Assembly (NCBI GenBank): GCA_018873245.2
Contig: JAEMBT020000006.1
Location: 5,973,855 to 6,037,854 of the forward strand
DNA from: Archegozetes longisetosus
Taxonomy: Eukaryota; Arthropoda; Arachnida; Sarcoptiformes; Trhypochthoniidae
Direction: 5' to 3'
Length of the DNA: 64,000 nt
Below, in pieces: positions 1 through 31,200 of the stretch. A model generated the notes under the pieces. It had not been told where the DNA came from, did no database searches, and saw only the letters and a program-made list of their open reading frames with translations. Numbering within the stretch: the stretch's first letter is position 1; every line of letters starts with the position of its first letter. Both the position numbers and the translations under genes were made by a program.

Positions 1-2526
1 AGTGTGAATAAGGTGTTGCGCCACAGCACACAAATAAACAGCTCATAAATAAGTTCATCAAAACAAAATCAATTATTAGCAACAGTGACGCTCAGTTTGT
101 TTAATTATACTGTCAATAGTCAAATAAGATCTATTGAACCTTTCTTTTTTCTCGCACTCATATCTCCACTGATTTTACGTTGTTTTTTGCTAACTTGCCT
201 GTTCTTTCTTTTATAACTTCTTGTACAGTTCGAGATATTAAAGTAACACTTAGCTACGAAAAAAGCATGGTTGCCACGTGATCCTCCTTGTGACAAGCGT
301 GATTTTCAACTTAATTTTTAATTATGATTTCCTTATTTGTGTAAAATGATTGAGAAATAAATCTAGTATTATATGGATTATTGTAGTCCGAAAGAAGTGT
401 TGGCATAACAACGGATCATTTATGGTTGCTATGTGTAATTTTAGTTTGATCGGGTACACACATCATTAATATATTTATTTAGAAAAAATTCAATATCATA
501 ACATACACATAGTCTTGTTTGGAATTTGATAACTTCAGAGATCAGTTTTCATATCTTTTATCAGAGCAGAAAATAGTCATTTATACATCGAATGCTTCAC
601 ATGTGAAGTGCTAAAATTTGAAACAGCTCTCACATATCACTGGAGACTAAAGTTTTTGAGTGATGGAGAAGTAAACTGAAAATCATAAAAATTGGTTTGG
701 AAAGTAAATACTCGTAAATGAATGAGAAGATAATGATAAGGTTTAAGAAGAATGATCGCAATGGTAATTGATAAATGAATAGTTAAAATGTTAGGAAATA
801 GAATTAATAAAGAAAGATTAGGTTGATAGAAAGGAATCAATGTGTTAGATTGTGTGTTTGTTGTAATTTTTTAGTGGAATAAAGCTTTCTGTATAAATAC
901 TTGACAAGTTTATCACTGAACAAACACAAATGAAGGCAAGTTTATTTGTATTACTTGCATCAATATAAACAGAATCTAAGTCTCAGTAGCCTTGCCAATG
1001 CTTTAAACATGGTATTTCCGTCTGAGCCAGCACTTTAGACCGAGATATCATATGAACTGATCGATCAACAACATTTGATTTACATAATCCATGCTTAAAT
1101 TGTTTTAGTCATATCATTCACTTAAATAATCTCTTTTATAACGTTTGTATACTTTAGTTTGTAAATCTATACTTTCTAGCCCATAACTCCATTAAATGTT
1201 CAATAAAAGTCTCAGCTTTTCATCAGGTCAATCTTCAATGGTATCCAATTTCATTCTTTATTAAATATGTGCTTTAAGGATTCCTTCAGATTCTTCTAGT
1301 TATTAACTTTTGCCAGGTTCAAGATTCCGAGAAGTAAACAATTATTCACTATATAATTAAGATGAAACAGTTAGATATGCGCTTAGGTTCCAGATTAGTT
1401 CCACTAATATTAGATTACAATATAATTATACCGATCAATCTTTTCAAAAATTAAAGTTCATCTCTATAAATTCATATCTAGTCATTATTTTCATTTGAAT
1501 TCTCATTGGTATTCGCAAAATTTTTTATTCATAATTCCAGACTTATAATGGGGTTCAAAGTTGGTAAACTTATCTATGGGTAAATTTTTTAGGTTTAATA
1601 AATCAATTCTAGGCAATTCAGATCTAACGCGATTTGGATTTGTCTCTTCTATTTGACAATTGATAGTAAGTTTATTGAGCGAAAAAGACCTAAAATGAAA
1701 ATAAGTTTTAGGTTTGAGCTGTATTGTGTATAAAACGATTGAAGAGGTCGGTTGGTGGGTATTGCTCACGTACAATGTAGTTGGGGGCCATAAGGTGTTC
1801 TGGTGCTGTTGATTTGAGACTGTTAAAGTAGTTACCCTCCAGTCTGATAGAATAGAGACTATTCTTACAACTACACACTCAAACAAGTGAATGGTGCTCT
1901 GGCTCTCTTTAATGTTTCAAATATATGCAAAAGTGTAGTTCCGTTGTAAAGATTTATTATAAACTAGCTTTTGCTGATCTAATAATATTGTAGCTGCGGG
2001 CAGGACTCTATTTCATGTTTACCGACTTCTTCTTTTACGATTTGCCTTCTACTCAAAATCTATTACAACCCTCCTTAAAAACATTGAAAAGTCGGCTGAA
2101 AAATTCACCCCAAATACTATTGCTTAGCACTGAACCATCTTTTGAAAGCTTCTCAATTGGTGCTCAATTTCAAAAATGCTCAACACTTGCTTTAAATGAT
2201 TATTGCCTTATTTTAGGCAAACATTACATTTTTGACAAGTAAACTATAAAATTACAAATACTAAATACCAATCCTTGCCCTCAGTCGACAATTCTAAATC
2301 TTATTAACACTTATTTGATGACTATTTAAAAACGTTAGCAAATATTTAATGCGTTAAAAGTTTAACTTTTCAATTATTCACTTTTGACACAATTTCGACA
2401 AACATTACTCAACTTAATGTAATATTATGTGTATTCACTTTCTTAAGAGTTTTCTATTTAATTATATCAAACTTTTGTTCGCCTATTATTTTCTCAAACA
2501 TGTTCAATGTATTTTTTATTTTTATC

Positions 2527-2529
<3 letters not shown>

Positions 2530-2568
<39 letters not shown>

Positions 2569-2574
2569 ATTAGT
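2530..2574. repeat. (CT)n microsatellite, about 22 units
   Basis: An uninterrupted run of alternating C and T, read directly from the sequence. It lies about 2.2 kb upstream of the Groucho start codon. Confidence 0.97.
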
Positions 2575-4418
2575 ATTAACAGAACTTGTTTTCAACAATT
2601 CATAAAAGCGAATTGAGTTGAGATGAAATTATTACTTTTGCATAGATTGAATGCATAATGTGAGTGATTTTATGACATGAAAAAAAATGTTTGATTCGAT
2701 TTGTTGTCTACGTTGCAGTTTTGGATTATCTTTACTTAAAGAGAGATTAAGTAGAATTGTTAATATTTGGTAGATTTGATAGTAGTATAACAAAACTAAT
2801 TTAGATTTTTGTTTGTAATTCATTTTGATAGAGTTTGGCTGATAATAGCGTTATTAATCAGAGCCGATAAGAAGTGATGCTGGAGTCGAATTATGAAAGT
2901 GCAAAAACTAAGTGCTACTTAATTTTCATTACCATTATCTGACATATCGCTCAAAAAATTAATCTGCCCACTATTGCATCCATGACAACAGTGAGTACTA
3001 TCGACCAAGTTCTCTTCTACTAACTTTTTATGCCGCAGCCATTCACGAGTGCGAAAGAAATTGCATCAGCCTTTCCGCAACCATAACTGTTTCCACCCTT
3101 AACACAGTTAAGGTGGAGTCTCCTTCTGACAGCAACTCTTCAAAGTCACCTCCAAATAGTTACAAAACTCGGCCACAATTTTCCCTCTTTCTCTCACTCT
3201 CTTTCAAGTTCAGTATTATTATGAGTGAATTTTCTGTGAGTTCAATGCGTTCATTGCAATCATTGCATGTTTGAGATAAGGCCAAATCATTGTTCTTGTG
3301 TTTTTTGGCGATTCAGTCGCTGTAGTGACGAGAAGGAGAGAGAAGAGAGAAGAGCCTAAACTAAAAAGAATAGTTATTTAGTTCTTATAGCGTTATAGTA
3401 TCGCTGTGTGTGGCATATAGTGCGGCACAAACTATTGGTTGTAGTTTGCGTTCATATAGTTTGCGTTCGTAGTGTGGCGCATAGACGTTTAGGCATAGCA
3501 ATACCAGTCACACACATACAGTTAGCCTCAGGCTAAATAAGTGCCTGAACGAACTGCGAGGCTACAACTTTTCTTTTTAACAAACAAAAAGATTTTTTTT
3601 CCATAGCTTCTACTTATTCCAAGACTTCTCCGATCTTATGCTTAACTTCGCCACATATTTCATATGGTCTTCAAGGCGTGTCTCGATAACCGCATCCACT
3701 GCTGCTGTTTTTAACCTGATCTCCGCCTTTTTGCCAAACCAAAGTTAAAGTTTTTGGTGATTTGTTTTGCGCTTTCCAACTAATTCAACGGCTCGAGTCA
3801 GAGCTAAAAGTGACACAACTATGGGTTCCAGTCTCGCAATTACATCGTGTATTGGCTGCAAATAGCAGTAAGACTACAATAATATGATCAAAAGTGCTTT
3901 TTGTGTCTCACTCTCCATACATCGCTATAGCTGTTCCTCACTAAGTGTATGTGTTCTCCGGTTCTGTTTTTAAATAAACTTCAAATCGTTTCGCCAGAAA
4001 TCTTTTTTCATTTATTATTTTTGGCTTTATGTGAAAATGTTTCCTTCAATCAATGACCTCAAAAGTAATGATAACAATAAATTCAATGAATTAAATGTTA
4101 TTAAACATGGATATAGTTTCCGATGGACTGAATAAATATGTTCTCAATTATTTCAATTATTTGACATATTCATGAAAGAGAAGAATACATATATATGTGT
4201 GTGTATGTGTGTATGTACGTGTATATATAAATAGGAAATAGAGCTTAAAAACGTTTTAAAAAACACTACTTTCTCGAAACGCAAGAGTAGGAGATATTAA
4301 GAAAGAGAGCCATTTGTCTAAATCTAGACCAAATCGAAATGATGATCGGGACTGACGCAATAACACACCAAAAACAATCCGCTCCTCTTCGCTAATAAGC
4401 TAAAAGTGTCTGTAGAGT

Positions 4419-4448
4419 AGAGTACAGTACAGTACTGTATAGTACTCT
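4419..4448. repeat. 30-bp near-perfect palindrome
   Basis: The left arm starts AGAGTAC and the right arm ends GTACTCT, around a TACAGTACTGTA core. Only one pair of positions on each side fails to match. It lies about 330 bp upstream of the Groucho start codon, so it could be a dimeric-factor site in the promoter or simply a cruciform-prone repeat. Confidence 0.8.
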
Positions 4449-4772
4449 ATGGTTATACTAGACTACAGTTTATTCGGTTGTGTTGCGCACAGCCTTAGTA
4501 TAACACAAGGCTTTTTGTGTATACTTTAGTGACATTTTATCGATTGGCTCTTATAAAGTCTTTTCTATCTTCCCCAACATTTGAGTGAAGCACATCTCCA
4601 CAACTTTACGAACACATCTGTTACTACAGTAGGTTTTTATGAACTGACAAAAGATTCTCTACTGATGAGAATATGTGTTGTTTTTTCTCTTACTTGTCTT
4701 CGAACATATTTCGCTTCTGGTCATTCTTCTGGTGATTGTTAACCCAATATATTAGTTGAACAACTGATTACA

Positions 4773-21920
<17,148 letters not shown>

Positions 21921-21999
21921 GTTATGAATTAAACTTTCTCTGGCTGTCAACCGTTTCTTTCATCAAACTATATCATTACGAAATCCATATTAATGTTCA

Positions 22000-22005
22000 A
22001 ATAAA
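22000..22005 (+). terminator. Poly(A) signal of Groucho
   Basis: AATAAA about 80 nt after the Groucho stop codon, with a TTGT-containing stretch just downstream. It is the first canonical signal after the gene. Confidence 0.6.
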
Positions 22006-24344
22006 GTTGTCTAATATTAATAAAACATGATTTGTTTAAATTAAATATTGATTTCATAATTAAAAAAGGTTTTTTCGACATTCTCATTAATTGTCGTGAA
22101 TTCGTTGATTTTGACAAATGAAACGTAAAATTAAATTTTAAATAAAACAATCATTTCATTACCAAAAGTATTGTTGAATTGAACGAAATGTTTTCTTTAA
22201 TTGCATTATAGTTCAAATTGAATTAATTGAAACAAGAATAGACTTGTACTATTATGAACAACAGTTTAAAACTATTATAATTGATATCTCTGTTAGCAGA
22301 TATTCAGAAGATTGAATTCCAATATAAGTTTGTTTCAACAAATTCTTCAAATTTTTCAAATTTAAAGACTTTCATTCCTTATATACAGATAGAAATGTTT
22401 GGCTTCTCTTTGTTTAATCAAAATTCAATTAATCAAAATATATTTGATCAAAAAACTTGTTTAACTACCATGAGAATGAATTGAGCCCTGTATTCAATAA
22501 TGAATTACTCTGATTTGAAATATCTATTTTATGATGTTTTCTAGGAGTTAATCAAGAAAAATAGTATGAGGCACATATTTGAGAAATATCTAGTTAAGGC
22601 GATAAACTAATGAAAGTCAAGTATTTTAAATATTCTTTCATTATGAATGCTATTTATAAACTTTCAAATTATAAACTACGGAATTTTCAAAAAAAACATA
22701 CTAAAGTATTTTAAATATAATAAATGTTAGTTTTAGATAATTTATGGATAGCTCTGACATTTAATCCCTAAGATTTCTTTAATCTCAGAAACAATACATG
22801 TTGTTTCATAATAACTCATTGATCCCACAAGTTAAATTTGAATCCGATTAAGAGTTTAGTTTATTTTCGAGTTTGAAAACGGGATAATTTTTTCGAGAAT
22901 AAATAATTTAGGGGATTGAAAATAGAGGTTAATTTTGATCAAACAAATTTTGATCATGTCAATTTTGATCTAACGAAGTGCTCCCAAATGTTTCTATTGC
23001 TTAGAATAATGTCACATATCAGTCGTTGAGATATTTTTAAAGTTCAATTAGAGGGCAAACTATTTGGAATTATCGTAAAAATCTAAATGATTTCGTTTTT
23101 AAAAGGCATATTGATAGCGTTGATAGTAATCATGTTAATAGTAAACATGCTAGCTGAATGAAGAATTGTGAATCATATTGTTTTTATTGTCCTTGCGCTC
23201 ACCTACCTTAATTTGTACTTTGCTAACTCCCTTATAAGGAAAATTTTCATTATTGCTGGCACCTGCTTTATTAGAATTTAATTGACCAACATTGTCAATT
23301 TCTTAGTAGAATTTTCGAATCCATAATCAGAGTGTATTTGTCTGTTGTTTGTATTCTAAGCAAAACACGCACCAACAATAATGCGAAAATTTTTGTTTTT
23401 TGCTTTATCGAGTCTTATGGAAACCAGATATTCATACAGATGTAGCAAAAATTCCATAATTTATTATATTAATAATATTAAAGAGACTTTATCAGTTTTC
23501 TTTGTGGTAATAATAATTAGCGAAAAATAACCTATTATATTCTCAAATGTGAAAGATTAGATTTGAGCTCAAAATGTGACCAAAGTTCTCCATTAGAACC
23601 TAAATGTTTATCGAAATGTTTGTAGAATGTTTTCTACCAAGCACAGCGTATCCAGTGGGGTCCGGAGGCAGGATAGGGGGTATATGACCTAGAATATTTT
23701 TAAAATTCAATTATATTGTACTGAAAGTAAAATATGAAAAAACTTTGAAACTGCATTTATTTGATGCATCAATCGATTGGTTATTGTCAAGAATTAAGGG
23801 TTTGATAAGAAGTTAATAAATACTTCAACGTTGATTAGCGTTTGCCTGGACAATGCTCGCACTTGACTTAATACTTTTAGCCTTCTAAGACTAAAAACCT
23901 GACTACAGCAGTCTTATCAAGCTAAACATGTTCCGATTCTTCTTTAAGGGTTCACAACATCAACTATAGTATAATCGTTTAGATAAGACTTGAAGTTTGA
24001 ATCACTGATCAAAGACAAGAGAGTCATCTAATTTAGAACTGATCATAAATTTATGAATAGTTTTGTACCTCTACCCAACAATTTAATTATCAAGCATTTA
24101 ATTATAAACAGCTTATATAAGTTTTGTATATATCTTGTATAAGTTTTATTAAATCAAATTTCTAACAGTTTGCTAACTAACAAATCAATGCTTAATATTA
24201 TGGTAATAAGTACTAAAAACTTTGTAAAATTAATACAGATTGGTACAAGTTGTTCAAAATTATTAGTATAGTAATCCGACTCTTAAACAAATAGTTATCA
24301 CTTGATTGTAAAACAAATAAAGATTATTTGCTCATAATGATCTA

Positions 24345-24510
24345 CAAAGGCTAGCCTGAGCTCAAACTGAGCCTAGGTTAGCCTAGACTCAAGCCTCAGC
24401 TCGAAAACATAGATTGAGCCTGAGGCTCAAGATCAAGCTCAAGGCTCAATTGTTTACGAGGCTAGGCCCAGTCAGGCTCAAGCTCAGACCTAGACTCAGG
24501 CTCACTCAGA
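24345..24510. repeat. GAGCCT-family imperfect 6-bp repeat block
   Basis: Dense, degenerate words of the type AGGCTC, AAGCTC, GAGCCT and their reverse complements, including the palindrome GAGCCTGAGGCTC. The block stands out as GC-richer than its surroundings. Because both orientations are mixed, the strand can fold into several hairpins. Confidence 0.85.
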
Positions 24511-24915
24511 TTTCTGTACTTGTTGGATTTGTATATGAAAATTTAATCAAAGAGTGATAATTTGATATTCATAAAAATATAGTACTACTAACATATACTT
24601 AGATATCGTTTTAATTAAAATAGTAAACATTTAGTCTGAAATTTGAGTTACGTGTAGCTCATTTTAAATTTAAACATTACAATCACTCAGTACAACGCAT
24701 TCCGGTAATACTCTTTCATTAAAAATAAATGTCAAACTCAGTTTGATATCCAAGATGCTAAGCTCAGGCTCAAGCTTAAGCTCAGTTTGACTAAGTTTAT
24801 CATTACTGATAAGGATATACAACATGTGATGCAATCCATATATAAATACATTGAATAAGTAGTAAATGCAGAGTCAAGTGAATTACTCGTAAATGACGTA
24901 ACTCTAAGTGGTGTT

Positions 24916-24923
24916 TATAAAAG
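24916..24923 (+). promoter_or_regulatory. TATA-like box of the CERT gene
   Basis: TATAAAAG lies 86 bp before the CERT start codon. About 35 bp downstream is TCAGAC (24949-24954), which resembles an arthropod initiator (TCAGT-like). The spacing is slightly longer than the usual 30-32 bp. It is a reasonable core promoter candidate seen by motif only. Confidence 0.45.
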
Positions 24924-25001
24924 AGTGCGATTGACTCAAAACACCACATCAGACTTAGGCTGTCAATACATTAATTACGACATATTTGCAAAATAACAAA
25001 A

Positions 25002-28000
25002 ATGTCTGACGACCCGAGTCTGAGTGAAGATGAAGATTGCGATCAAGTAGACGATAATTACAAGAGTTTACCACCATTTCAGGGAGTCTTAAGCAAATGG
25101 ACTAATTATATCCATGGATGGCAGCAAAGATTTATTGTCCTGAAAGACGGAACACTTACTTATTATAAGTCGGAAGACGAGTCAGCGTTTGGCTGTCGCG
25201 GAGCCATCACTATCTTGAAGGCCAATATCAAAGTACTCTCAACTATAATAATGATGGCTATATCAGATTGGTATTAATTTGTCTTAATTATCGTTTTTTG
25301 ATAGCTACATGAGTTCGATGACTGCCGGTTTGATGTTGGAGTTAGTGATTGTGTGTGGTATTTAAGAGCAGAAACAGTCGATGAACGTAACAAGTGGGTC
25401 GATGCCATCCAAACACATCGAGTTAGTTATCAATTGTTTATCTATTTGTCTCCTCATTCTTGTTTACTTTTATATATTTGTTTTGTTACTACTTGTCTTC
25501 ATGTTTATCACAGCATTATAACGATTCTGCTTATGGAAGTGATAACAGTCTTCGAAGACATGGATCTGCTATATCTTTGGGATCAATTAGTGTGACTTCT
25601 CTTAAGAATAATCGAGGACTGAGAGAAAAATTGAGCGAAATCGAAACATTCCGTGATATTCTATGTCAACAGGTCTCACATTTTGATCATATAATAATTA
25701 TCTAAACGCGTATTGATCTATAGTTTGTGTTTATTAATTGATTGTCTACTGATTGATAGGTCGAAACATTGCAAACGTATTTTGATACATGCGCTCAAGC
25801 AGTTGGTACTAATATTAATGGTATATCAGCTGTCCTTTTGCACATATTTATCTTACATTTCGTTGTACTTTGGACAATTAACTTTCAAAAGATTCCATCA
25901 ACTGTTCAAATATAGCATAGATTTTCATACAATGCATTTAGTATATTGATTAGTACAAACTTGTTTGAATCATTCGATTTGAATCATCCGGTTTGATTCA
26001 ATCGAAACTTTCACTCGAAAAGGAAGGCTTTGCTTCTATTTCTTTTGTCATGTATTGTCTTTGTTCAATACGATCTCTTTTTTGCATGATTAAATGCTCG
26101 TCTCATAAGAATTCAGAAAATTGTGAGCATGTGAATGAATCTTTTGAATAGGTTTTACTGTTTAAGTAAATAAAGCTTAGAGCCATGAATGAGCGACTAA
26201 AAAGTTTTTATGCTGAATATTTTTCAATTTGAATCTATAAAAGAGTATCTAATCTGATAGTTTTACTCTTATAGAAAACACTATCGTTTTAATGAAAAGT
26301 TGGATAATGTTGAAGTTTTTAAAATTCCAGGTGATCACGAATTAGATGAGGTCGATATGGATTTTGATAATCAACAACGAGTTTCAGGTCAGTTCACTCG
26401 GACATTAACTCTTGTGTTTTAGATATTTATTTCAAAGCAAGAAATTGTTTATAAAGAAAATTTTTAGTTTTCAAAGCCTGTATTTGGTTGATCCATGATT
26501 TAATAACTGAAATGATTGTTATTTTCAATCTAGAAATACAAAATGGGGTATCCAAAGAAGTGATAACACAACATGCACCCATGTCTTTGGACTTTAAACG
26601 GGAAGCTATTACTTTCAAGGCAACGACCGCTGGAATTATCGCAACGCTTTCACATTGTATTGATCTCATGAGTCAGAGGGAAGACAGTTGGAAAAAGAGA
26701 CTAGAAAAAGAAAGTGAAAAAAGAAAAAAGTTAGAAGAACTACTCAAACACTCGCAATCAGAATCTTCACCACAAAAAGTTATAGTTATTGGTGGTCCTG
26801 ACTATGAAGAGGGACCTCATAGTATCATAAAGGAAGATGAATTTTTCGATGCAGTCGACGCAGCGCTTGACAGACACGAACAGCAACAGGAAGAGAGAAG
26901 ACAACTGAAATTAAGGACCAAAGAGTTGAGTATTCCATCACCAACGTTGCCTTCCAGTTGTGTCCACCCGTTATGGCCACAGATCGATAGAGTGACGACT
27001 GATCAGTTATATCACGCACAACTGAATATAGGAGAGGGCGGGCCTAAAGGTTGGGAACTGTTTGCTGAAGACGGAGAGATGCGATTATATAAAAGAGAAC
27101 TTGAAATCGATGGACTCGTTTGTGATCCATTAAAGGCTGTTCATACAGTCAAAGGTGTGACTGGACATGAAATGTGTCACTACTTTTTTAGTCCGGACGT
27201 ACGTTTTGATTGGGAGAATACACTGGAATCTATGAAAGTGATCGAAGAAATAAATCCTAACTCATTGATATTTCATCAAATCCATAAGAGAGTGTGGCCA
27301 GCAGCACAAAGGGATACTGTGTTCTGGTCACACATTAGACGGATTGAATCTGATAAACAGAAAGATGAGAACAGTCCACACAATGTGTGGATCGTATGCA
27401 ATCATTCTACTGATAAGCCAGATATACCTGTAAGCGATTGATTTGTTAGCCTTTAATGTACTTTTCGAATGTTTAATTGTGTGTCGAATTTTGAAATATA
27501 TTTAATTCTGTATCTAATAGTTGGGACGTTGCCTTCGAATGACAATGACTGTTAGTCTAGTTTGTGAGACATATATAGATCCCGTTCCAAGTGATGGCAT
27601 CGAAATAACAAGAAATAACTTAAGATGTAAAATTATTTATTGCTCAACAAGTAAGTCATCCAATTTGATATTGAATGAGATACTCTCTATGCCTGTTTTA
27701 GTGATAAATCAATTATATGCAATAATAGAAATTTTAGAGTTTTTATTTTTTAACTAAACCACCTGAGGGCATAAATAGTCAGAACACTTTGAGTCAATAG
27801 CTTTATCTTTTGAAAGTTTTTCAACACGTTTTAATGATATACTAACGAGTGTTTTGATAATTTAAAGTAAAAACACCCGAAAGAAGTTGAAAGATTTTTT
27901 AAACAGTCTATTTTAATAGAGAGTATCCGTTTTGGAGAAAATTTATACATTTTTGACCTAATTTTATAATTAGTAAATCCTGGCGGATGGGCTCCCGCTT

Positions 28001-28101
28001 CAGTCTTACGTGCTTTATATAAGAGAGAATATCCAAAATTTCTCAAACGGTTTACTCAATACGTCAAAGATGTGACTGAAAATAAGGAAATCATGCTCTA
28101 A
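25002..28101 (+). CDS. CERT1: Ceramide transfer protein (CERT/COL4A3BP)
   Basis: Moves ceramide from ER to Golgi at membrane contact sites for sphingomyelin-type synthesis. Exons: 25002-25232, 25305-25421, 25514-25672, 25760-25820, 26331-26387, 26534-27429, 27521-27650, 27974-28101. All have GT-AG borders and consistent phases, giving 592 aa (human short isoform 598). The PH domain spans about residues 26-118 ([27 protein letters not shown]), suited to Golgi PI4P. A Ser-rich regulatory motif follows ([17 protein letters not shown]), then a coiled coil ([19 protein letters not shown]). An FFAT motif for VAP binding is EFFDAVD at 311-317. The START lipid-transfer domain runs from about 370 to the end ([38 protein letters not shown]). 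The start codon agrees with the human MSD start. The main difference is a shorter linker between FFAT and START. All key modules are intact. Confidence 0.97.
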
Positions 28102-28220
28102 CTCATCCTCTAACAAACTGATCATTACTCCGATAAAATCTGATTTGTTCGAATGCTTTTATCAATGAGAAAATTTCATTCGCAGCAAACATTTTGGTTC
28201 TATATATAAATTTCAACTAA

Positions 28221-28226
28221 AATAAA
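28221..28226 (+). terminator. Poly(A) signal of CERT
   Basis: AATAAA about 120 nt after the CERT stop codon, followed by T-rich DNA (GCATTTTATTGTTG). Confidence 0.6.
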
Positions 28227-31200
28227 TGACGCATTTTATTGTTGTAATTAAGTTAATATTTTTTATCAGAAATGAAAATTATACTGAAATGTATTAACGA
28301 ACGATTAGTTTTTGAAATCTATTGTAAATGACATCTCTGTTTATTGTATGCAAAAAGTTGTTTAATATTGTTGATAAAATAATAAAAAAAGACTCACAAT
28401 TGCTATTCACGTTCTAAATTGGTGTTAATTTAATGTAAACATTAATCACTTATTTAACATATCTATATAAAGTGAATTGGCTTTAGGTAAGGTTTCATGC
28501 TAGAATTAGTAAGTTAGTTGTGTCAGTTGCGAGCTGTGTCAGTTGCGTAACTTCTCACTTGTCTCACTTCTCTATGTTCTCAGTTGTCTGTCTTCTATAC
28601 TTTTCTATGTTCTCAGCTCTAATCGGATCGTATTTGGTCAACGACCCATTCAATTCCCAGAATAAGCACTTAATCTAATGATGATTCTCTAATTTTAAAT
28701 CTGATCTTAAAAAAGTATTTTATATTTTGATTTAACATGTTTTCGATAATTATATAAGCTTTCATGAGATCATTATATTTATTAGCAATGGAAACGCCTG
28801 TCAAACGAGATTTTTTAACTGTTTGAGCAGTTTCTTTAGGCATTCTCATTTAATAACAACGGGTTAAATAATACATATTATATAATGCTATTTGTGTTAA
28901 TTATAGGTTAAAACTGATTTTCCTCGGCTAGAGAACCACCAAATGACCGAAAATCAAACAAACGAATCCATTTTACTAAAGATAATAGTCTTGTTTAGGT
29001 TAGGTATAGCATCAATTTGAATGAGCTTGACACATTGCTGGTAGACTTGTTTTTGTCAAAACTTCAAATCTCCATCGTTTAGTTTGAATAATTACTCGAA
29101 AAGTATTTCATCTATAACTTGAGAGCTGAGTTCAAATATAAAACTGATGCTAATTATACAAAAATATTTGAAGTGAAAAAACTATTTTTGATAGAAATTA
29201 AAATCAAGTATGTATTTGATTGGTTATCTGGAACTATTATTTTTGTTGGGTTGAGCAGAAATGATTAGTTAATAGGAAGTTATTTATAACATTAAGTAAA
29301 TTTGTCGAGGACCTGACAAATAGAGAGAAGATGAATGTGATAAAAGATTAAAAGGTGATTTAAAAGCTCATTTAAAAAGCTCATTTCAAACATGAATTGG
29401 GTTAGATGTCTACTTTTCTACTTCAAACTAAAAGCCGACCTTGTCCTCCCTCTGGGATTACTGCCCTTTAAGGCTTTACATTCTCTTCAAGTTGAAAATA
29501 ACTGTTCCATTAATATAAACAACAACCAATAATCGTTTCAAATTCTAAACAATAAAACCCAATTCACTTTTAGTCAATCAACTCTAATAAATCTTCTCTT
29601 ACACTCAGCTTCTCTACCTCTCAAGTTTAGGTCTTTCGGTCAGACAACTGAGAGTTTGTGATGAAGAAATGGTTTGCAAGTGCAAGATTTGGGAGTAGAA
29701 AATTGAAGTTATTTGAACAAAATGATAGTCAAATGAGGGTCAAGCACCGGAGCAGAGAATGAGGTTGAATTGGCTGCTATGAAACATAAGTTATCAAAAT
29801 GAATTCTGCGGTGCTTTGAGTTGAGTTGCGTTTATATCGTGTAGGTTTTGAGGTTATAACGACAACCTCGATCACCCAATAAGTGACCTGAAGTCTTGTG
29901 CTAAGTGAACCTGAATCTGCAATAGTATGCAATGGGCCATACAAGCCTCGGCCTGATCTCGATTCTAAGCTCATCAAACACAGCCTCACTTAAAATTTAA
30001 AACTTATTTAATTCTATTCGACCCGTAAGCGTGTCATCAGTGAAAGTAACTGTTTATTTGTTCGCCTTTCTAGTCGCTTTGTATAATCTTAGGTTGAATT
30101 GAATTTTTCTGATACCAATCTTTTCAGGCTATTTCAACGTATTTTAAGTTATTTCTCAAATTATGCTACGTTTCTGCTAAGAATAAGTTCTTTGCATTTA
30201 TATCTTCTCAAGTTCTATACCTACTAGACGTCTACACCGGTTTTCATCGTTTATTCATAAACTCATTATCGGATTTTATTTATCTTCAGTAATTAATTAA
30301 ATGTATTCAATAAATTGAGGTGAGTGTCATTAAGTAAGTCTTTCGTTTGTGTCTTGCTTAGATCGATTTGAAATTAAATTCACGCTCAAATTGATTATTC
30401 TTTAAGAAAAAAGTTCAAAAACAAAGGTTTAACCGTTTGGCTTAATGATAAATCATACTAACACAATCGTTGCGTTCTTTCACATTTAATGCATAATCTG
30501 AGTTATTGTGAAAACTTGACTTGTTTTGAATATTTTGAGAGGTAACAGTAGATTTGAATGTAATCATGGACGCTTCTGAGTAATATCCTTTAAATTCGTA
30601 AGTCGGAAGGATATAAGTGTATGCCTATAGTGTATGTTAATTTTTTAATTTGCAGTTCTTAGTAAAGCGTCTGATAAATTTGCTGCTAACTCTGTAATTA
30701 CTTTAAAATGTTTTATTCATTTTATATTTTCATTTATTAATTTTATATTCATAATTAAGATTTCTTATGAATAAAACTTCAACAAACAACTGGACTGAGA
30801 AAGATATAAGATGACAACACGATAACTAGCTTTTTCAAGTTTCTTCCACTCCTAATTATGCAATCCAGTCGAGACAAGTATTTCAAAACCAATTAGCTAC
30901 TTATTTATTTCCAAAAATTTAATTTTTATAAAATTAGATATTCCGTTAAATGCAGTCATAAGATCAGGGGTATAATTATCGATGATGTCAGACAATTTTT
31001 AACTTTAGTTTCCGCATAATAGATCTAAAACTCACTTAATAACTTTCAAAAACATTAAATAAATTATGACTTGTGTACTATCGGCAAAAGAATAATTAAA
31101 TCTAGCACCAGATATTACGGGATCTCTTACTGGATTTAGATAGAGTTGACTGATTGCATCAAATTAATTGGTTTTGTAACGAAAAGATCTAATGAGCAAT

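Larger units (their letters stand above)
1..4772. other. Non-coding upstream region of the Groucho gene
   Basis: No reading frame here resembles a known protein. The open stretches are short, have biased composition and lack splice-linked partners. The region holds a (CT)22 tract at 2530-2574, low-complexity AT-rich DNA and a near-perfect palindrome at 4419-4448. The last few hundred bases before 4773 should contain the promoter and 5' UTR of the Groucho gene, but no clear TATA box or initiator is visible, and a non-coding first exon could lie anywhere upstream. Confidence 0.6.
21921..25001. other. Intergenic region between Groucho and CERT
   Basis: It starts with the Groucho 3' UTR and poly(A) signal. 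The middle is AT-rich DNA with no credible coding frame. A block rich in GAGCCT/AGGCTC words lies at 24345-24510, with a small satellite of it near 24760-24790. The last 100 bases hold the likely CERT core promoter. Confidence 0.7.

Noticed and set aside
1503..1886. 127-codon open frame on the minus strand upstream of Groucho
   Set aside because: No recognisable domain, no supporting splice or promoter context, and chance length for AT-rich DNA when stops happen to be sparse.
2015..2242. 75-codon open frame on the + strand
   Set aside because: No similarity I can recognise and low-complexity Ser/Leu composition; it looks like a chance frame.
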